Origin: Notospermus geniculatus
Taxonomy: Eukaryota; Nemertea; Pilidiophora; Heteronemertea; Lineidae
DNA length: 64,000 nt
Direction: 5' to 3'
Assembly (NCBI GenBank): GCA_002633025.1
Contig: NMRB01000115.1
Location: forward strand, 164,571 to 228,570
The translations under genes were made by a program, and so were the position numbers. This document shows, in pieces, positions 30,843 to 41,900 of the stretch. The notes beneath the pieces were generated by a model. The model made no database searches and was not told the origin of the DNA. It worked only from the letters and a program-made list of their open reading frames with translations. Numbering within the stretch: position 1 is the first letter of the stretch; each line of letters starts with the position of its first letter.

Positions 30843-31890
30843 AACATAAAAAAGGAATATCTTCCTCAGTCAAATGTCTTCTTAGAATATGGTTCTCCGC
30901 ATCCGCCATACCTTGGAAACGTCTCCCGCACTCCTTACATTCCAACATCTGGAGAGTAGAAGGAAACAAAGTTACACACTTGTTCACCTTTCCACGTTCA
31001 GATTGGAACCGACAATCAGCCTGTTCTGTGAAAGAAAGACTTGTCTCCACCAACACATTTGAATCAACTCTTGAAACACTATCATTTTCCACTTCAGGCC
31101 GTTCAACAAAAGCATCAATAACGACTTCACTCATCCCAGGAACAACGTAATGGTCGGCAGAAAACAATCTCCTTGTTCCACCTGGTAGACCAACTTGCTC
31201 AAGGGGAATGGTGAAGCCATTAAGGATGAGTTTGTTTTCACTAAGTAAGAGATCAGCCGGACCAGCTGGTCCCTGTTGTAAAACATCAGCTCCTAACAAG
31301 ATATCATCCTCAATATCAGCTACCAGCACCGTCTTTTCTAAAGACAAAGAACCCAATTCCAGAGTAAGACACACCTTCCCAAAATTGATTATCTCACGAC
31401 CATCCGCATTGGTCAACAAAGTCTTACTTGGCACAAGACTATGTACCGAACCTTTACCCTCCACTATTTTTTCCAAAATCCTATGGGACAAAATTGTTTT
31501 AGATGCACCTGTGTCAACAGTGAAAACCACTTCTACTCCCTCCACCGCACCGCTAACATAAACTCCACAACAATTTGACTTTTGCCTTCTAATGACAAGA
31601 GTATCCACATCACCCTCCGCTGAATCTTCAGCATCACAAACAACTACCTCGTCTACTACCGAAACAACACCATGAGAATCTTCCACAGATGCACCATCTA
31701 AATTTGTACCCATAGCTTCATAAACTTCAGAAACCTCAACACGACTCTTCACCGAATCCACATTGGAATGAACAAAAATTTTGGGTCTTCCTCCTAACAC
31801 CTCCTTCTTGATACTTCCAGATCGACAGACCGTCCTGCGACCCCCAGAAACGGTCCCTAATGGTTTAACTGATGAGGATTGCTTTGGCAT
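30843..31890 (-). pseudogene. Gypsy Pol N-terminal part: protease and C2H2-like finger
   Basis: Frame -1 relative to Gag, from ATG 31890 (preceded directly by TGA). Retropepsin signatures VEVVFTVDTGASKTILS (DTGAS at about 126-130) and IEDDILLGADVL. Near the end CKECGRRFQGMADAENHILRRH has C2H2 finger spacing (CX2C-X12-HX4H). The last 13 or so residues of the open frame read GPCR-derived DNA in a foreign frame, up to 30802. No reverse transcriptase follows, so Pol is broken. Confidence 0.82.
31828..31869 (-). promoter_or_regulatory. Candidate -1 ribosomal frameshift signal
   Basis: On the minus strand GTTAAAC (31869-31863) is in register G TTA AAC with Gag; a -1 slip enters the Pol frame exactly. 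The Gag stop follows one codon later. After a 7-nt spacer, GACCGT (31855-31850) can pair with ACGGTC (31833-31828) around a G-rich 16-nt loop. Re-initiation at the TGAATG overlapping 31890 is an alternative. Confidence 0.65.
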
Positions 31891-33905
31891 TCAGAGGATG
31901 AAACCAACAAGCTCCCATTGTTAATACCAGTAGACTGACCTGCAGGCTGAAACTCGCGATAAACTTGACCCTGGCTAACTTGGACCTGAGAGTTTACCCA
32001 GTTGCCATGGTTACCTTGAAAAGACTGACTCGGTTGAGTCTGAGGGTTCAGTCTGTGATACTCTTCACAGTATTTGGCAATATGGCCTATCAATCCACAC
32101 CTGAAACAGGTAACAACGAAGGAACTTTTTCCTTGTTGTTGACCCTCAGCAATATTGTTATTGCCCTGATTGGCTAGATTAGGACCATCCCTGTTTCCAG
32201 ATGCATTGCCAGCTCTTGAGTTGCCCCATTTCCGCTGTGATGCATTTGAAGTGGAATTCCTAGCCTGAGTGTTGTTACCCTGAGGCGATTGCTTAGAATC
32301 GTTCAAATAATTAATGAGACTATCGAACTTGCCAATCAACATTTCCATCTTAGAATCGCTGGGTGCAACATTGCCATCTGCCTTCTGAGACGACTGACTA
32401 CTGCTAGTGCTAGGCTTGCTAAAATTGGAGGGCTTCGACTGGCTGAACTTAGAATATTGTTTTGGCTTCTGGGTATGGGAAGCTCTTATCATTTCATCAT
32501 CCTCGTTTTCAGATTCAGAACCCGACTCAGCGTCAGAACCTTTCACCATGTGGGCAGCTCTAGTACTACGACGAGTCCGTTTGCTATCAGAGTCAGACGT
32601 AGATCCAGCTGCACGTCTGGTCTCAACAAAGTTGACTACATCTGCCACAGCGGCGTCAATATTCACAGGGCATTTCACAAACTCAACCTGACTACCCGCT
32701 TCACTATTCTGTAAACCATCAAAGAAACGTCTGAGGAGATCCTCACAACGGGTATCCCTATCACGTTTGGCATGGGCCTTGTCATACAAGCGCTTCAGCT
32801 CAGCGGCATACGCCTCTACAGTTTCACCCGGTTTCTGATCCCGGTTAGCGAACTGCACACCGAAAGTTTTACAAGATTCAACCTTCCTGAATCTATGACC
32901 AAGTTCCTTCACAAGTGCCCCAAAATTCAATCTAATATCAGCTGTCAATTGACCAAATACAAATTCCCCTGCTTTACCCTGTAACTTGGGTAGCATTTCA
33001 TCAATTTTGTCCTCATCGTTCCAGCCCATCCTGCGAGCCACATCGTTAAATCTATTTAACCAAACCTCCCAAGTCTCATTTCCAGTACCGGTGAAGGACG
33101 GAAATTTGGGACTTTTATTTTGCTTGCCATTAGCAGATTGGACGGTAGTCTGCGAATGTTCAGAAACCGACATTACAGCTGACCTGGTGCCACTATGACA
33201 TTCCGAGGAAGACGTCTCATTGACCGAATCACGAACCTCAGTTGGCGAGATAACAGAAGATCGTTTCTGCCTAACTTCGGCGGTTGTGAGTGATTCAACA
33301 TGAGCCGGTTCATTCGAATTCCCTACACTATCTGATTTACCACACCCGCTTGATGACTTCTTCAAGTCTGCTAAGCTCTGAGCATTAGCTTGGGTCTGAG
33401 CCACAACAACATCAAGCTTTGCGACAACTTCACCAAAAAGTTTCTGTTGATGAGACAGAGTCTCCTCGTGACGATGTTGGGCAGTCTGATCCAAGTTCTT
33501 GAAAAACTGGGTCTGATTCACCAACATGTCCTGAAAGACCTGAGTCATACCAGACAACTTCTGAGAGAGTTCGCCCAAACCATTCATTAGTACCTTAACC
33601 AAGTCATTTTGTGGCAGTGGCTGACTATCAGGAATTAACAAAAATGAGGGTGTTTCACTAGGCTTAGGCCTATTTGAACCAGTTCCTTCATTCACCACAG
33701 GGGTATCCCTATGTTCATGTACTTTCCCATCGCTATTGTCATCACGTTTCTCAACGGTCTGAACGGTCTCTGTTTCAGTATCGTCAGTGTTTCCAACAAC
33801 TGAAAGAGCTTCGTTGGAGTCCGAAGTCAGGTCTGAAGCGAATTCACTTTCAGAACCCAGAAATTCGGAATTCCTACTTCCCCTCCTTCTTTTACCTCTG
33901 GCCAT
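31857..33905 (-). CDS. Gypsy-type Gag polyprotein
   Basis: 682 codons from ATG 33905 to TAG 31857. An acidic, low-complexity N-terminus (1-100) is followed by a helical, probably coiled-coil stretch (about 100-185, LVKVLMNGLGELSQKL onward), a retrotransposon Gag domain (about 270-420: FPSFTGTGNETWEVWLNRF, PGETVEAYAAELKRLYDKAH), Ser/Asn-rich linkers and one zinc knuckle CFRCGLIGHIAKYC (about 599-612). It would form the particle and bind element RNA. The frame is intact, although Pol downstream is truncated. The 3' end overlaps Pol by 34 nt and carries a candidate slippery site. Confidence 0.87.
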   Translation of the reverse strand: MARGKRRRGSRNSEFLGSESEFASDLTSDSNEALSVVGNTDDTETETVQTVEKRDDNSDGKVHEHRDTPVVNEGTGSNRPKPSETPSFLLIPDSQPLPQNDLVKVLMNGLGELSQKLSGMTQVFQDMLVNQTQFFKNLDQTAQHRHEETLSHQQKLFGEVVAKLDVVVAQTQANAQSLADLKKSSSGCGKSDSVGNSNEPAHVESLTTAEVRQKRSSVISPTEVRDSVNETSSSECHSGTRSAVMSVSEHSQTTVQSANGKQNKSPKFPSFTGTGNETWEVWLNRFNDVARRMGWNDEDKIDEMLPKLQGKAGEFVFGQLTADIRLNFGALVKELGHRFRKVESCKTFGVQFANRDQKPGETVEAYAAELKRLYDKAHAKRDRDTRCEDLLRRFFDGLQNSEAGSQVEFVKCPVNIDAAVADVVNFVETRRAAGSTSDSDSKRTRRSTRAAHMVKGSDAESGSESENEDDEMIRASHTQKPKQYSKFSQSKPSNFSKPSTSSSQSSQKADGNVAPSDSKMEMLIGKFDSLINYLNDSKQSPQGNNTQARNSTSNASQRKWGNSRAGNASGNRDGPNLANQGNNNIAEGQQQGKSSFVVTCFRCGLIGHIAKYCEEYHRLNPQTQPSQSFQGNHGNWVNSQVQVSQGQVYREFQPAGQSTGINNGSLLVSSSECQSNPHQLNH

Positions 33906-33934
33906 TTCAGTTCCGAAATGTTACAAAATAGTTT

Positions 33935-33947
33935 ACTTCTGACACCA
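33935..33947 (-). other. Gypsy primer-binding site
   Basis: TGGTGTCAGAAGT lies five bases after the LTR end and about 30 bases before the Gag ATG. The form TGGTGTCAGAAGT is common in gypsy elements. Confidence 0.6.
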
Positions 33948-33951
33948 AAAA

Positions 33952-34778
33952 TGTTACACCAAACCTCTCAATTGTGATGACGCCAACGAGAAGAAAGTCA
34001 CACGAACAACAAAAGATCAATTTATAATAATTTAATCGAGAAATCGGATAAATAACATGAATGAAATGGTACAAATGGCGAGTCGAACTGACCTTCGGTC
34101 CTAAAACGTCTTGCAAGCAATAGATTATCAATAAGCCCAAATTCGTGGAGATTCTCGCCGGTGCGTCGTTCTCCGTCGGAGACCAAATGAGAAAGACCCC
34201 TTTTTGCGTCAAAGACTCAGCTTTTATATCCCCCGAGCAACCCAAACTGCCAAAAACCCCCAAATACTGTTTGACAGCTCTGGACCACGTTTTTTCATTG
34301 TTTACAAACACGACGTCACGTCCCGCCCACAACATTAATATTCATGATATGTAAATCGGATCTAGTTTCGGAACGCTCCGCTGTACTGACACACGCCAGC
34401 GGAACACGAAATAAAGTCATGAATTACTGCACACAAGATGCCAAAAACCTCAGACTAAGATTAACAATATTTAACTACATTCATTACTACAAATAAGGGT
34501 CTAAAAGATACAAAGTACAACAAGAGACGCCGGAATTATTTCGTCGCGGAAGAAACATCACAAACAGGCCGAAAGTTACATTCACGCGATCACATGACCA
34601 GACACATGACCGAAGACAGGAGCAAAGATGGCGTCGATTTAGCAGCCGATGAAAATTTGAGAGAAAATAATCATTAAAACCGGCGAGACAGGTATAGAAA
34701 CGTAGGTTACAAGACATGTGCAAGGTTCTAGAAGAAATATAGAAAATCCTGAACGCAATCCCAATGCAATCCGTCACA
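33952..34778 (-). mobile_element. Gypsy 5' LTR
   Basis: Begins TGTGACGG at 34778 and ends GTGTAACA at 33952 (827 bp), the TG..CA form of LTRs. The sequence after it, TTTTTGGTGTCAGAAGT, fits a gypsy primer-binding site. No second LTR is present to confirm the limits. Confidence 0.55.
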
Positions 34779-34792
34779 NTATGTAGTTATTG

Positions 34793-34975
34793 AGAAATCT
34801 TCGTTTTTTACCTTCATGAATCTTCGTTTTATACCTATCTTCAATCTTCGTTTTTTACCTTCATGAATCTTCGTTTTATACCTAGGCCTATCTTCAATCT
34901 TCGTTTTTTACCTGCATGAATCTTCATTTTTTACCTATCTTCAATCTTCAATCTTCGATCTTCAATCTTCGGTTT
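34793..34975. repeat. Tandem repeat ATCTTCGTTTT..ACCT
   Basis: About six degenerate units of AATCTTCGTTTTTTACCT with CATGA or ATCTTC linkers. Directly beside the single N at 34779. Confidence 0.8.
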
Positions 34976-34979
34976 ATAC

Positions 34980-36009
34980 ACACCCTAGAGCAGTGTCCAC
35001 TGTGAAAAAAACCCTATTGTGTTTGACGGAATAAGCCGCAAGATAGAGTGGAGAAACCAATACTCAGGATACAATAGAACCTTTTGTAACCCGGGCACTG
35101 GTTTACGGGTACAATCATTTACACTACACCGGGTGTCACGCTGGTCGTGCGGTAGTTTTCGAGTTTACCCGTGACAAGACTGTTCTCTCTTATTATATGT
35201 ACTAGTATAGACTAGGGCATGCTTGCCACCTGTTTCAAGTTTAGGCCTACATGTACATGTGAGGCTCTATGTTTTTGTAATTGACCCTTTGCTGGTAGAG
35301 CGACATGTAATAAAGTGCCTAAATGCGTTAGGACAACAAACTTCATCTAAGTTAACAGTCCATTGTTGGCGGCGGTATGACCCCCAAAATCAATAGGGTT
35401 CGTGTAACATGGATATCTACAATTCCTGAAAATTTCCTGGCGATACGTGGCCGCGTATTTTTTTAGTTATCCTGCCGAAACCACAGATTGGCGACAGAGA
35501 GAGAGAGAGAGAAATCCAGTGAAACCAATAAAGACCGCCACCTTGTGATGTTGTGGCGGTCTTAATTACTGATCGTAAGCAGAGTATAGTTGATAGGAGT
35601 GCATTTAAATGAATGCTTGGGTCCATTTCATTGAGCTAACAGCTTGGCATAATAGTTAAATCGGCTATGTTTTGAAACAATTTGTGTCGTCCTACAATGC
35701 GTACACTCGTTCAGACAGGCAGTCTTACAATGCGTACACCCAGTTTTGCAAATTCCCAATTTTAATAAGTGTTATCGCATATTACGGGTCAATTATTGGT
35801 CATATACCTGTATTACATGTCGCGTAAATGGTTGAGAGTTGGTGTTTTAGTTCATGGTTAATTGTTACTTCAGGGAATTTAATAAACTCTTTAAGTCTAG
35901 ATACGATTCAGTCTTTCTTGGGCTTCCCCTAATGTCCAAATGCACCCAGTTCACCCCTTTCTCTCCTATGGCTTCCAATGAGTTGCTGCCTCCCATTGGA
36001 CTTCTACAT
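34980..36009. other. No gene; simple repeat and hairpin
   Basis: Contains (GA)n at 35490-35512 and a hairpin at 35531-35563 (AAGACCGCCAC against GTGGCGGTCTT). No recognised ORF. Confidence 0.5.
35531..35563. repeat. Perfect 11-bp stem hairpin
   Basis: AAGACCGCCAC and GTGGCGGTCTT separated by CTTGTGATGTT. Confidence 0.75.
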
Positions 36010-36348
36010 AGTATCTTTCTCCCTATGAATATTCACGACCTCCTTCAATTCCCTTACCACTTCCATGGATTGGAAGCAACCTTCAAGCAACGCGGACAGA
36101 GAAGCTTCACCACACTCTGAGCAACTCAGATTCAAGTTTTCTAGTGAGCTACTTAAAATATTCTGCTGCAATAACCAGACCCCAAATAGTATCTTTCTCC
36201 CTATGAATATTCACGACCTCCTTCAATTCCCTTACCACTTCCATGGATTGGAAGCAACCTTCAAGCAACGTCGGACACAGAAGCTTCACCACACTCTGAG
36301 CAACTCAGATTCAAGTACTTTAAGTATTCGGCTGCAATAACCAGACCC
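36010..36348. repeat. 178-bp tandem duplication
   Basis: AGTATCTTTCTCCCTATGAA starts at 36010 and again at 36188. The two units are nearly identical through GCAACTCAGATTCAAG and then differ by a short deletion in the second unit. Confidence 0.9.
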
Positions 36349-37295
36349 CTTCCTTATGTAAGTAATACGCTCAATAAATAAGAGCCTTGGGTGCTGAAGC
36401 TGGTGATCGTTACCATAGTCAGCATCCCTGTTCTTCACGTGGTCATCATCTGTCATTCTGGCCATCTGTCAAATCGTAGTGCCTGTACATGAAGTACACA
36501 CTTCTACACTACAACATACAGTATCGATCTTCCCTACCGATCGATGGCCCTTGGTTACCCGCGTGGTTACCTCAGAAAGTTTAGAGTTTAGACACCTTAT
36601 GTGACCGTAAAGGGTTAGTTATGTAGGTTCTGAGATAGTTTATTACCCACTTCCCCAGGTGATTATGTTCTCGGTAAAAGTTTCCCCACTTTATAGTCGG
36701 GCCGGTAGAGTCTAATCAGGCGAAAGTTCGGCCTATTTCCCCGGGTCGCCATTTTGAGAGTGTCGCGAATCTAGGCCCGGTTGTCGGGTTAATTAAAATG
36801 GTTATGTTATTTCCAAAAGTTCTCAGGAATGGGTTACTAGAGAGACTGGATCTTAAACTTTTTGGGTGCGAAGTTCTACCTTTTATAATTGAAATTCATG
36901 GGAGTTGTGGCCAAAGGAAATTGGTATGTAAATAGGCTGTTCCGTATGACCACGGCATGCGCTCGACCGCGCACTCCTGCGTGGCGCGGGAGTTGGTGTA
37001 ATTTGCATAAGGGGGCGGGGCTTTATGTAGGCCGCCAATGGTGTGTCATGACGCGGCGGGAGATTCAATTTGGAAGTGACGTCGCGGTTATAAATTGCGT
37101 GCTGGGCACGTGGTCGAGAGAGAAGTTGTGCTAACTAAGTTCTGGGAACTTGAAATTGGCTCTGGGAGCTCGAGGGTTAACAGGTTAACGCGTGGTTAAC
37201 TGATGGAACAGGGTTCCAAATAGAAAGGAAGGTTCTTTTCTTGAGATTAACACAGAGAGAGAGAGAGGAAAATTCAATGGAATTGTAATAAGTTA
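36349..37295. other. No gene seen
   Basis: No recognisable ORF. GAGA-type short run at 37255-37267. Confidence 0.4.
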
Positions 37296-37470
37296 ATCAA
37301 TGTATGTCGGAGTCGGGGAATTTCCATTGGATGCGTTGAACAAATCAGGCTGAGTAATGTACGATCTCATTTTGAGTCGAAATATTAATCAACGCATGTC
37401 GGAGTCGTGGAATTTCCTTTGGATGCGTGGGCCAAATCAGACTGAGTACGTAATGGCTGCGATCTCATGA
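37296..37470. repeat. Tandem duplication, about 85-95 bp unit
   Basis: TCGGAGTCG.GGAATTTCC.TTGGATGCGT..AAATCAG.CTGAGTA occurs at about 37308 and 37399 in the same order. Confidence 0.75.
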
Positions 37471-37880
37471 AGCTTTTACCGGCGGGCGACTGTGGAGGTG
37501 GCAATTATTTTATAATTTGCAAATATTTAATACAAAAACTTTTAATACAAAACTTTTATGAAAACAAATGCATCAGAAAATTACTTAACTACCATTTGAA
37601 ATATAAGACAAAAATTGAAGTTGTGAATGTTTCTGTTTCAGAATTGTCAAGGCGATAGTTGTATAACATTGGTTTTTGTCTGTACCAAGGAAAAGATACC
37701 ATTCTATTCATTGATATTCCCCAACTATCTAACACTATTATAGCTTCTCGGCCAATTGGCTAAGGTTAGAGTTATAATGTAAGGTTGCACCCGGTGGTGG
37801 CCTTTTCCTTCTACATCTGGCACAAGTCAGGTGATGAAAGGAATAGCGGGAAATGGGGGATGACCAATATAGGATTGACT
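37471..37880. other. No gene seen
   Basis: A/T-rich; no recognised feature. Confidence 0.35.
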
Positions 37881-38110
37881 CTGGAGACAACTGGAGTCTC
37901 GGTTTGATTTTCATGTTGCATCAAGTCAAGATAGAAGAAATATCTTTTGAAGATTATTCTTGCATCGACTGGAGACAACTGGAATCTCATTTTGATTTTC
38001 ATGTTGCATCAAGTCAAGATAGACGTAATATCTTTTGAAGATAACTGGAGTCTCGTTTTGAGTTCTTCTCAGTTCTCCAGTCGATACAAAATCTGCTGAT
38101 GTGGAGATGT
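37881..38110. repeat. 88-bp tandem repeat
   Basis: CTGGAGACAACTGGA.TCTC starts at 37881 and 37969, each followed by GATTTTCATGTTGCATCAAG and AATATCTTTTGAAGAT; a partial third unit follows from about 38050. Confidence 0.85.
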
Positions 38111-38928
38111 AACCTGTTCTGATTCGAGACAACAGACACTCCGGTGGAAACAGCTGATAATGCTTGCATCCTTAACAAGTTGGAGACAATTTCATCTCAA
38201 GTGGAGACCCAGTTATGTCCACCTGAGTACTTAAAATACCATCGAATCGATTAGGAAAAGAAACTCATTTTAGGGACAAGAGTTGGAGAATCATTTTTAC
38301 TCGAGCTGAGATCGTTATTTTTTCCTGTGCAGCTTTAGTAATCAGCAGAAAAAGCTCCTTGGAAGTGATATCTGAAGGCATTGAATCACTTTGAAACATG
38401 TAGAGGTCTTTATCTTGATTTACCCCGGCACTTTTAATTAATTGGCAGAATTTGTCCCTTAGATATAGGGATGGACTTTCAAAAATGACTGAGCTCTAAA
38501 CTTCATAACAGAAACAGCTATATTCAGGACTTAGATAGAGTGACAAACTGAGAATGAAATCACCTATTCCAGGTGAAAACAGATTTTAATTTTCAAGATT
38601 TTCCCCTTGCTTAATTTTGGTCCTCCGTAATCCAACAATAATATCACCCTTTTCAGAAATGCAAACAGACAATATTAAGGTTGAAACAACAAACCTCAAC
38701 TGACAGAATGTCATCAAATACTGCACATGATGCTATTCTTCAAGTTACATCAAATGCTGCTGTTGATTTTTTCTGATAAAGTTTACTTTTGCCCTTCTGC
38801 TCTGAAGAGGGTAACTGTCTGTCCCAAGTAACCCCAAAAGGGGTTTAACATGGGACAGTCTTTGAGGTGATATAATATGCAGTCACATGATGAAAATTGC
38901 TCGAAAAGACTAAAAGGAAATATAGTAT
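38111..38928. other. No gene; hairpin near the end
   Basis: Hairpin 38820-38857: TGTCCCAAGTAACCCC against GGGGTTTAACATGGGACA. The same TGTCCCATGTAxCCCC words recur at 39009-39025, at the truncated end of the BEL element. Confidence 0.5.
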
Positions 38929-41900
38929 TCACTTTGCTACTCCCCAGTACTCTGCACTTCCAATCGCAATGCCCATTTTGGAGAAATTCCTGAAAAACCT
39001 TAAAAATTGTCCCATGTATCCCCAGTTTACGGTACTAATTGGTCTGATCATAAGCTTCCCTCCTGAAATCAGCCGAACACTGCGCACATGCTTGTCCTGA
39101 CAAGGAAACGTCTCCACTACCCTACCCAAGGGACACTTGCCTTTCGGATTGGCAGGATCTGCGACGAGAACGATGTCATCCACTTTTAAATCATCCTTCT
39201 CCTCAAGCCACTTTCCACGCGTTTGTAGCAGCGAGAGGAATTCCTTGTTCCAGCGTTTCCATACCTGGGTAACAAGCTGTTGCACATAACGCCACCTGTG
39301 CCTCGGACTACACGCGATCTCTTCCAAAACACGAGGAGCCAACTGCCCGCCGGACTGTCCCATCAGGAAGTGGTTTGGAGTCAATACAAAATCGTCTTTG
39401 GGGTCATCACTACAATAGGTCAATGGCCTGGAATTGAGTATTCCTTCCACTTCGACCAAAGCCGTATGAAATTCCTCTTCGGTCACTCTCGCTTCTCCAA
39501 GTATGGCCTTCAATGCACGCTTGGTTGACTTTATGAGCGCTTCGAATAACCCACCGTGATGGGAACCCCATGGAGGGTTGAATCTCCATTCTATTCCTTT
39601 GTTGGCCGCATCTTCAACCACCCTATTCTGATCCAATGCTTGCAACAATTCTCCTAGCTCACGATTCGCACCAACGAAATTAGTGCCATTGTCCGATATG
39701 ACAAGTTCTGGTTTCCCTCTGCGAGCGACCATACGTGAAAAGGCGTTTAGAAAACCCTCCGTATCTAAAGCATACGCTACCTCTAGGTGAACCGCCCGCG
39801 AGGTGGTACACGTAAAGAGACAAATCCATCGTTTGAGAGAGGTCTTCCTGGTGATTCTAATTAGAAAAGGGCCCGCATAATCCACGCCGGTTTGTGCAAA
39901 AACTCGAATGGGCACAGTGACTCGGAAGTCGGGCAATGGTGCCATAACTTGTCCTCTCACACGCTTCTTCCTCAGGATACACTTCAAACACTCTCTATCA
40001 ACTCGTTTCGCTTCTTCGCGGCCGTGCACAATCCAATACTTTTGACGTGTCTCCGCAAGGACGGCGTTCACTCCCTTAGCATGTTTACCATCATCAGCAT
40101 GCACCATTCTAACGATCAGCGTACCGACATAGTGACGAGCTGGTATCAAATAAGGATGCCTGGCATCAAACGGGAGATCAGAGTTTTGCAGCCGGCCTCC
40201 GACCCTCAACATTCCCTCACTATCGAGAAAGGGTAGCAAAGACTTCAAAGGGTTCGAGGAACCAAGGTTGCCCTTCCGTAGCTTGGCTATCGTGTCACTA
40301 AACCCGTCATGTTGAACATGTTGAAGCACTCGTTTCTCCGCTCCATTCAGTTCAGCAACGCTCAACTTAGGTCCCAATGAGGATTTTTTTCGACTCTTCA
40401 AGACCTTGATGAACCGCAAGACCCATGCTGTAACTCTCACAAGTCTCTTCCAACTGGAGTACCGAGTGACGTCAATGGGGAATGATGTCTGTTCCGCAGG
40501 TTCCAACAATCCTGAGGACTTTGTTGAAGGCTTGTTGGTCGCAGCATGAACTTGGGACTTTCTGACCTCTTCTTCAGCCAAGTCTGACAATGGGGTTTGG
40601 TCCTTGGCGACATTCGTTTTCGGCCAATCTTTTTCATCCTTATACAAAAATTCGGGTCCATCCGTCCAAGGATTTTCTCCGATCAACTCATCGATCTTGG
40701 CACCGCGTGTGGCCATATCTGCTGGATTGACAACTCCAGGGACGTGATGCCACTGTGCTGGGCTAGAATGTTCTTGTATCTCGCCGACGCGATGAGCGAC
40801 AAAGGGTTTATACTTCCGTGACTGCCCATGCACCCAATGTATCACGTCAAGACTGTCGGTCCAGAAGTACATAGTAGTGTAGCCCAAGAGCTCCTTGACT
40901 CTAACTGCTAGCCTCAATCCCAGAACCGCTGCCATTAATTCCAGTCTTGGGATACTTATCGCTTTCAAAGGCGTCACTCTGGCTTTCGCGACCACTATTC
41001 TGACCGTAACTGTCTCATCCGGGTATACATTCCGTATGTAAACGACTGCTCCGTATGCTAGATTTGACGCATCCGTGAATGTATGAACAGCAGTCTCCGT
41101 GGGAGTATCCTTCTTATAGCATCTTGGCACCTCGAATTCTGTCACCAATGGCAATTCTCGAGCCCAGTCATTGATCTCCTTTTTCAAGACTTCAGGGAAA
41201 GATTCATCCCAACCGAGACCCTCTATCCAAGCCTGCTGTAGAACAATCTTCGCGCGTATCACGAATGGTGCCAATAGCTGCAAGGGATCGAATAATCTGG
41301 CTACGAAACTCAGGACAGTTCTTTTCGTAAACGACTCGATCTCAATCGACGTGTGGGTGTACCCAAGAACATCCTTATCCGCGTTCCACTTGACTCCGAG
41401 CGCTTTGATACACGGCAACTCCGAATCTTCTAACGTAACCATCCCTCCAGCACGATCACTCTCCGGGACCTGATCCAGTACTTCAGTGCTGTTACTGCAC
41501 AGCTTCGTGATGTCGAATCCTGCTTTTCTAAGTAACTCAACTAGCTGTCTGCAAAGTTCTATAACCTCCGAAGTTGAATCCAGCGAGCGAAGAACGTCAT
41601 CCATATAAGTACTAATAAGACAAGCGTCCGCTGCAAGAGGGTACTGCTGCTGGTGTCTTTCCGCATGTATTCGTACAACATATTGTGCTAAGAACGGGGA
41701 AGCGCGATCGCCAAACGGTAGCCTCACTGCCTCGTAGGTTCTCATGGGTGACTCAGAATCTAATCCCCTCCAAAGCAAACGATGATATTTACGATCACTT
41801 GGGTTCAGCTCGATCTGACTGAACATTTCGCGTATATCCCCTACAAGTGCAATGGCTCCCCTCCGAAACAAGATCAGGATGTCGACGAGATCCCGCTGTA

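Larger units (their letters stand above)
30843..34778 (-). mobile_element. Ty3/gypsy-type element, 5' half
   Basis: On the minus strand: LTR (34778-33952), primer site, Gag, -1 overlap and the protease part of Pol, then an abrupt junction with GPCR sequence at 30843. Reverse transcriptase, RNase H, integrase and the 3' LTR are missing. The LTR start touches a single N at 34779. Confidence 0.8.

Noticed and set aside
32289-32714. 141-codon plus-strand frame opposite the gypsy Gag
   Set aside because: Shadow of the Gag gene on the other strand.
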